From an uncultured bacterium (lineage in GTDB: Bacteria > Bacillota > Clostridia > Lachnospirales > Lachnospiraceae), in assembly GCA_947383005.1 (NCBI GenBank), contig CANDBT010000003.1, positions 62,001 to 126,000 on the forward strand: a DNA stretch of 64,000 bases, read 5' to 3'. The number at the start of each line of letters is the position of its first letter. Positions within the stretch are counted from its first letter, which is position 1. The notes under the pieces are model-generated. The model did not search any database, was not told the DNA's origin, and saw only the letters and a list, made by a program, of their open reading frames with translations. The translations under genes and the position numbers were made by a program. Below are positions 60,797 through 64,000 of this stretch, one piece after another.

Positions 60797-61867
60797 ATGA
60801 TGAAGAAAATCTTGGTGGGCGGAGCTGGCGGAGCACCATCAGAAGGGGTGATCCGGTCTCTGCAACGCAGCCCTGAGAATGAAGAAATAATTGGTATGGG
60901 GGCTGTCCCGTTTGATTTGGTTCTGTCTCATGCGAAAAAAAAATACATCGTTCCTTATGCAAATGATCCTAAATACCGAGATGAGTTATTAAAAATTTTG
61001 CAGGCGGAAAAACCAGATTTGATTCATTTTCAAAATGATATGGAGGTTTATTATGCCTCTTTGTTACGTGATGATATCATGAGTGTTGGGACCAAAGTAT
61101 TTATGCCCGAACACAGTGTAATCGAGACATGTGTGAGCAAATGGAGGTCATGGCAAGCTTTTAAAAAGGCTGGTTTGACAGTACCGGAAAATTTTTACAT
61201 TGTAGATGAAGGATCACTAAAGAAGGCGTTTCGTGAATTAGGTGATCAAGAGGGAAGAATATGGCTAAGAGCAGAATCCATGGGTGGTGGAGGTATAGGT
61301 TCTATACCTACAAATGACTTTGCAATGGCCAAAGCATGGATTGAGCGCTATAATGGATGGGGGAATTTTATAGCCGCAGAAATGCTTGGAAGCCAGACGG
61401 TGACATTTTTATCGATTTGGTATGAGGGGGAACTGGTTGTGGGACAGACCAGAAAAAGAACCGGTTGGATACATGGAAACCGTTCTGTGTCAGGAGTGAC
61501 AGGTGTTACCAAAGTAGGGACAACCTATAGTGATGATGAAGTCACCCGAATTGCTCTTAAGGCTGTCATGGCGGTAGATGGTAAACCGCATGGTATTTTT
61601 GGCGTGGATATGGCTTATGATAAAAACGGTGTTCCTAACCCTACAGAGATCAACATTTCCAGATTTTTCACTACTGTTTTGTTTTTTACAGAAGCAGGAT
61701 TAAATATGCCCGTTATTTTTAAAGATTTGGCTTTGTATGGGAAGAAACCTGTCTTGGATAAGATAATCAACCCTTTGCCGGATGGGCTGGTCTGGCTGCG
61801 GGGCATGGATATTGAACCTATGTTATCTACTGTAGAGAGGGTAATGAAAGGAGTGATTCAATTGTGA
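60797..61867 (+). CDS. ATP-grasp carboxylate-amine ligase
   Basis: A 356-residue protein. The N-terminal Rossmann-like pre-grasp domain (MKKILVGGAGGAPSEGVIRS) comes first. The ATP-grasp core follows, with WLRAESMGGGGIGSIP as the glycine-rich loop, IAAEMLGSQTVTFLSIW, then GIFGVDMAYDKNGVPNPTEI and the metal-binding NISRFF region. Such enzymes join a carboxylate to an amine via acyl phosphate, as in CarB-like families. Next to fdtA-fdtB it may acylate the sugar 3-amino group with an amino or hydroxy acid. AGGAGGGA precedes two adjacent ATGs (60797, 60800). The next gene overlaps its stop (GTGA). Confidence 0.8.
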   Translation: MMKKILVGGAGGAPSEGVIRSLQRSPENEEIIGMGAVPFDLVLSHAKKKYIVPYANDPKYRDELLKILQAEKPDLIHFQNDMEVYYASLLRDDIMSVGTKVFMPEHSVIETCVSKWRSWQAFKKAGLTVPENFYIVDEGSLKKAFRELGDQEGRIWLRAESMGGGGIGSIPTNDFAMAKAWIERYNGWGNFIAAEMLGSQTVTFLSIWYEGELVVGQTRKRTGWIHGNRSVSGVTGVTKVGTTYSDDEVTRIALKAVMAVDGKPHGIFGVDMAYDKNGVPNPTEINISRFFTTVLFFTEAGLNMPVIFKDLALYGKKPVLDKIINPLPDGLVWLRGMDIEPMLSTVERVMKGVIQL

Positions 61868-62760
61868 AGATATTGATTACTGGCGCGACAGGATTTATTG
61901 GGAGTGTGGTTGCGGCAAAACTAAGAGGTAAGTATGGTTATGAAAATATCATTGCATTGTCGTCGCGTAATATAGAAACTGTTTCTGTAATCCCTTCTCT
62001 TGGATATGGATTTGATGATACTTATTTGGTAGATAATGGATGTTCGGATGTAGAGGTGTTGTTTCATATAGGAGCTTTTACACCAAAAGCAGCATCTGAT
62101 GTGGATGATCTTACGCTGACTACAGGAAATATTATGGCGACTCAAAAAATTCTGATGTCGAAGCTGCCTGGATTAAAGCGTATCATTTTTGTTAGTACAT
62201 TGGATGTCTATGCCCATTGCTCTGGGATTTTGTCAGAATCCAGTTTGACAGTGCCTTCAACATTATATGGATGGTCGAAGTTATACTGTGAACAGATGAT
62301 TATGAAACATTGCAAAGAAAATGATTTGTCTTATGAAATTCTTCGTTTAGGGCATGTATATGGGGAAGGAGAAGAGGTCTATCGTAAAGTTATGCCTGTC
62401 ATGGTTAGAAATGCTATTGAAGGCCAGGACTTAAAAATTTATGGAGACGGAAATGCAATTCGTTCATTTATTTATATCGATGATGTGGCAAAAGCGATTG
62501 TAAATGCCATTGATGTGGAGAATTCTGAGATTATTAATGTGGCTGGCGATGAGATGGTGACGATTCGGCAACTTGCAGAATTGATTTGCACATATGAAAA
62601 AAAGCAGATTCAGATTATTCATGTAAGGTCATCAGCGCCAAATATCAATTATATATTTGATAATACAAAAATGAAGAATTTGTTGCTTAGGGATTTGACC
62701 CCGCTGCAGATAGGGCTGAAACGGGAATATGAATATATGCAGGAGAAATTGAAGAGTTGA
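61864..62760 (+). CDS. NAD-dependent epimerase/dehydratase
   Basis: A 298-residue extended SDR enzyme. It has the nucleotide-binding motif GATGFIGS near residue 7, the acid/base region FVSTLDVYAH and the YGWSK catalytic Tyr-Lys pair (around 136-140), and IYIDDVAKAIV, a typical late motif. It could make, epimerise or reduce a nucleotide sugar used by the island; substrate is unknown. The GTG start overlaps the stop of the ATP-grasp gene, and its TGA overlaps the TTG of the HAD gene, so the three are coupled. Confidence 0.88.
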   Translation: MKILITGATGFIGSVVAAKLRGKYGYENIIALSSRNIETVSVIPSLGYGFDDTYLVDNGCSDVEVLFHIGAFTPKAASDVDDLTLTTGNIMATQKILMSKLPGLKRIIFVSTLDVYAHCSGILSESSLTVPSTLYGWSKLYCEQMIMKHCKENDLSYEILRLGHVYGEGEEVYRKVMPVMVRNAIEGQDLKIYGDGNAIRSFIYIDDVAKAIVNAIDVENSEIINVAGDEMVTIRQLAELICTYEKKQIQIIHVRSSAPNINYIFDNTKMKNLLLRDLTPLQIGLKREYEYMQEKLKS

Positions 62761-63377
62761 ATATCATATTTGATTTGGATGGAACATTGATAGATTCTTC
62801 GGAGAGGATGTATCGGCTGTTTTGTGATTTGATTCCTTCCTGTGGATTAACGAAAGATGAGTATTGGGGTTATAAAAGAAATAAGGCTAACCATAAAAAA
62901 TTGATCGAGATACTTTATCCTGAAATAAAATTTGAAGAGTTTCAGAAAATATGGTTTTTAAGAATTGAGGAAAAACGATATCTTGAGATGGATTGTTTAT
63001 ACAAAGATACACAGGAAGTACTCGATAATTTATGCCAAAGCCATAAAATTTTCTTATTAACAGCCAGACAGTTAAAGTATAATCTGCTATGGGAATTGGA
63101 CAAATTAGGTCTTGGCGGGTATTTTGAGGATATTTTTGTTACAGAAGGGAAAAGAGGAAAGGATGATGTCCTGGATGAAAAATTCAGATATTTGCCTTTG
63201 CTAGCGGGAAATGCGAATTTTTTTGTTAGTGATATGGGAGAAGATATCTTGCTTGGGAAAAAAATGGGATGTAGGACAGTAGGAATAACGCATGGTTTTA
63301 TGAGTGGCAAAAGGCTCCAAAAGTATGAGCCAGATTACTTGATTGGAGAGTTGAGTGAGTTATTGCTACTCATGTAG
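62757..63377 (+). CDS. HAD family hydrolase
   Basis: A 206-residue phosphatase-like protein. Motif I is FDLDGTLIDSSERM (5-18), with catalytic Asp5 and Asp7. Motif II is FLLTARQ, the motif III lysine is near GKRGKDD, and motif IV is FVSDMGEDILLGKKMG. It probably removes phosphate from a sugar phosphate or acts on a nucleotide-sugar intermediate, as HAD enzymes in glycan loci do. The start is a TTG (62757) inside the end of the epimerase gene; no other start fits the motif I position. It is followed by a fucosyltransferase-like gene after 20 bases. Confidence 0.87.
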   Translation: MNIIFDLDGTLIDSSERMYRLFCDLIPSCGLTKDEYWGYKRNKANHKKLIEILYPEIKFEEFQKIWFLRIEEKRYLEMDCLYKDTQEVLDNLCQSHKIFLLTARQLKYNLLWELDKLGLGGYFEDIFVTEGKRGKDDVLDEKFRYLPLLAGNANFFVSDMGEDILLGKKMGCRTVGITHGFMSGKRLQKYEPDYLIGELSELLLLM

Positions 63378-63397
63378 AAGAAGGAAACTGCGTCCTA

Positions 63398-64000
63398 ATG
63401 GAAGAAAGGCCATCCCGGCAGGATAAAAAGACATATAAAGATGTATGGGAGCGATTATCTTTGAAAATTCAATTTTTAAACGGCGGCTTGGCCAATCAAG
63501 CTTTTCAATATATTTTTGCCAGATATTATGAATTATCCCATCCAGGGGATAAAATGTTCATGGATGATACATATTTTTCCATCTATACCGTGCATAACGG
63601 ATATGAGCTGGAAAAGGTGTTTGGTATCCGGCCTCATATGTTAAGCGAATGCTTTGACAAACAAGTATGGGGCTTTATTTTGGAAGAAAAAAAGGGGAAA
63701 AAGTGTCCCGCAGATTTTCCATGAAAACCAGGTGGATATACAAATGATATCAGAGACGGGGAATTATGGCCAATTCAACCCGTTTGACGGGCAGGTGTTT
63801 TCTATTCCCAGTAATGGATATTATCCAGAGATTTTGGAGGCGCCAGGGAATATATATTATCATGGATACTGGATCAATAAAGACTGGTTTGGAAAATATG
63901 CGGAGATTTTCCGGCAGGAATTTTGTTTCCCGGAAATTACGGAGGAGAGAAATTTCCGTTACCAAGAACAAATTACGACTTCCCATTCGGTTTCCATCCA
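63398..64000 (+). pseudogene. Alpha-1,2-fucosyltransferase-like (GT11) gene, frameshifted at a poly-A tract, partial
   Basis: The first 108 codons (to TGA at 63722) encode a GT11 N-terminus: IQFLNGGLANQAFQYIFARY, then MFMDDTYFSIYTVHNGYEL. The frame breaks at AAAAAAAGGGGAAAAA (63687-63702). One base fewer in that run joins the next frame, which stays open to the window end and continues the family: NGYYPEILEAPG, then IYYHGYWINKDWFGKYAEIF and EFCFPEIT. The HxRRxD region would lie beyond the edge. The break may be a true mutation, a switchable tract or a sequencing error. A TTG at 63461 is an alternative start nearer to GT11 norms. Confidence 0.8.
63687..63702 (+). repeat. A7-G4-A5 homopolymer block in fucosyltransferase-like gene
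   Basis: A run of seven A, four G and five A exactly where the two halves of the reading frame part. Homopolymers slip easily, and a change of one base restores the full frame. Confidence 0.85.

Overview
The window reads as a chromosomal segment of a motile, Gram-positive Firmicute, most likely a Lachnospiraceae (Clostridium cluster XIVa) member. The grounds are: a clostridial flagellar operon using FliY (two CheC-like domains plus SpoA) rather than FliN; CheC/CheD/CheV chemotaxis proteins; the FlgM-FlgN-FlgK-FlgL-DUF6470-FliW-CsrA late cluster; cell-wall-binding-repeat secreted proteins; strong AGGAGG ribosome sites; and short flagellins without D2/D3 domains. I recognise no exact species.

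Region 1 (1-17.1 kb, + strand) is the distal part of the main flagellar operon: flgE (partial), flbD, motA, motB, fliM, cheY, a displaced flgC, fliY, fliO, fliP, fliQ, fliR, flhB, flhA, the sigma-28 gene, two rod genes (flgF/flgG-like), cheC, cheD, cheV and a secreted repeat protein. fliL and flhF/flhG are not in their usual places. Region 2 (17.2-18.7 kb, - strand) is a two-gene operon of a ParA-type ATPase and a protein ending in a ComFB-like domain. It sits inside the motility locus and is a strong candidate for an unstudied positioning or signalling module.

Region 3 (19.0-24.0 kb, +) is fliD-fliS-fliT-like followed by a degenerate nucleotidyltransferase-fold protein. Region 4 (24.0-29.6 kb, -) is the late operon flgM-flgN-flgK-flgL-DUF6470-fliW-csrA. 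Region 5 (30.1-37.7 kb, +) starts from a divergent sigma-28-type promoter. It holds a FliK-like gene, flhX (free FlhB C-domain), two secreted repeat proteins, a lytic transglycosylase, a PilZ protein and a TPR glycosyltransferase. Region 6 (37.9-41.1 kb) has a LicD family gene (-) and two flagellin genes (+), each with a sigma-28-type promoter and a leader carrying plausible CsrA-binding sites, matching the csrA-fliW pair in the same window.

Region 7 (41.1-64 kb) is a large, more AT-rich glycan island. It begins with a TPR-linked GT2 enzyme, then a tandem array of six paralogous CgeB/DUF3880-like glycosyltransferases interrupted by a hybrid GT2/CgeB gene. After these come methyltransferases, further GT2/GT8 enzymes, a dTDP-3-amino-sugar pathway pair (FdtA/FdtB-like), an ATP-grasp ligase, an epimerase, a HAD hydrolase and a fucosyltransferase-like gene broken by a frameshift at a poly-A tract at the window edge. 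The simplest reading is that this island builds and diversifies the flagellin glycan. Array expansion, gene conversion between paralogs and two short-repeat frameshifts suggest it is evolving or varying actively. No tRNA, rRNA, CRISPR array or complete insertion sequence was seen.
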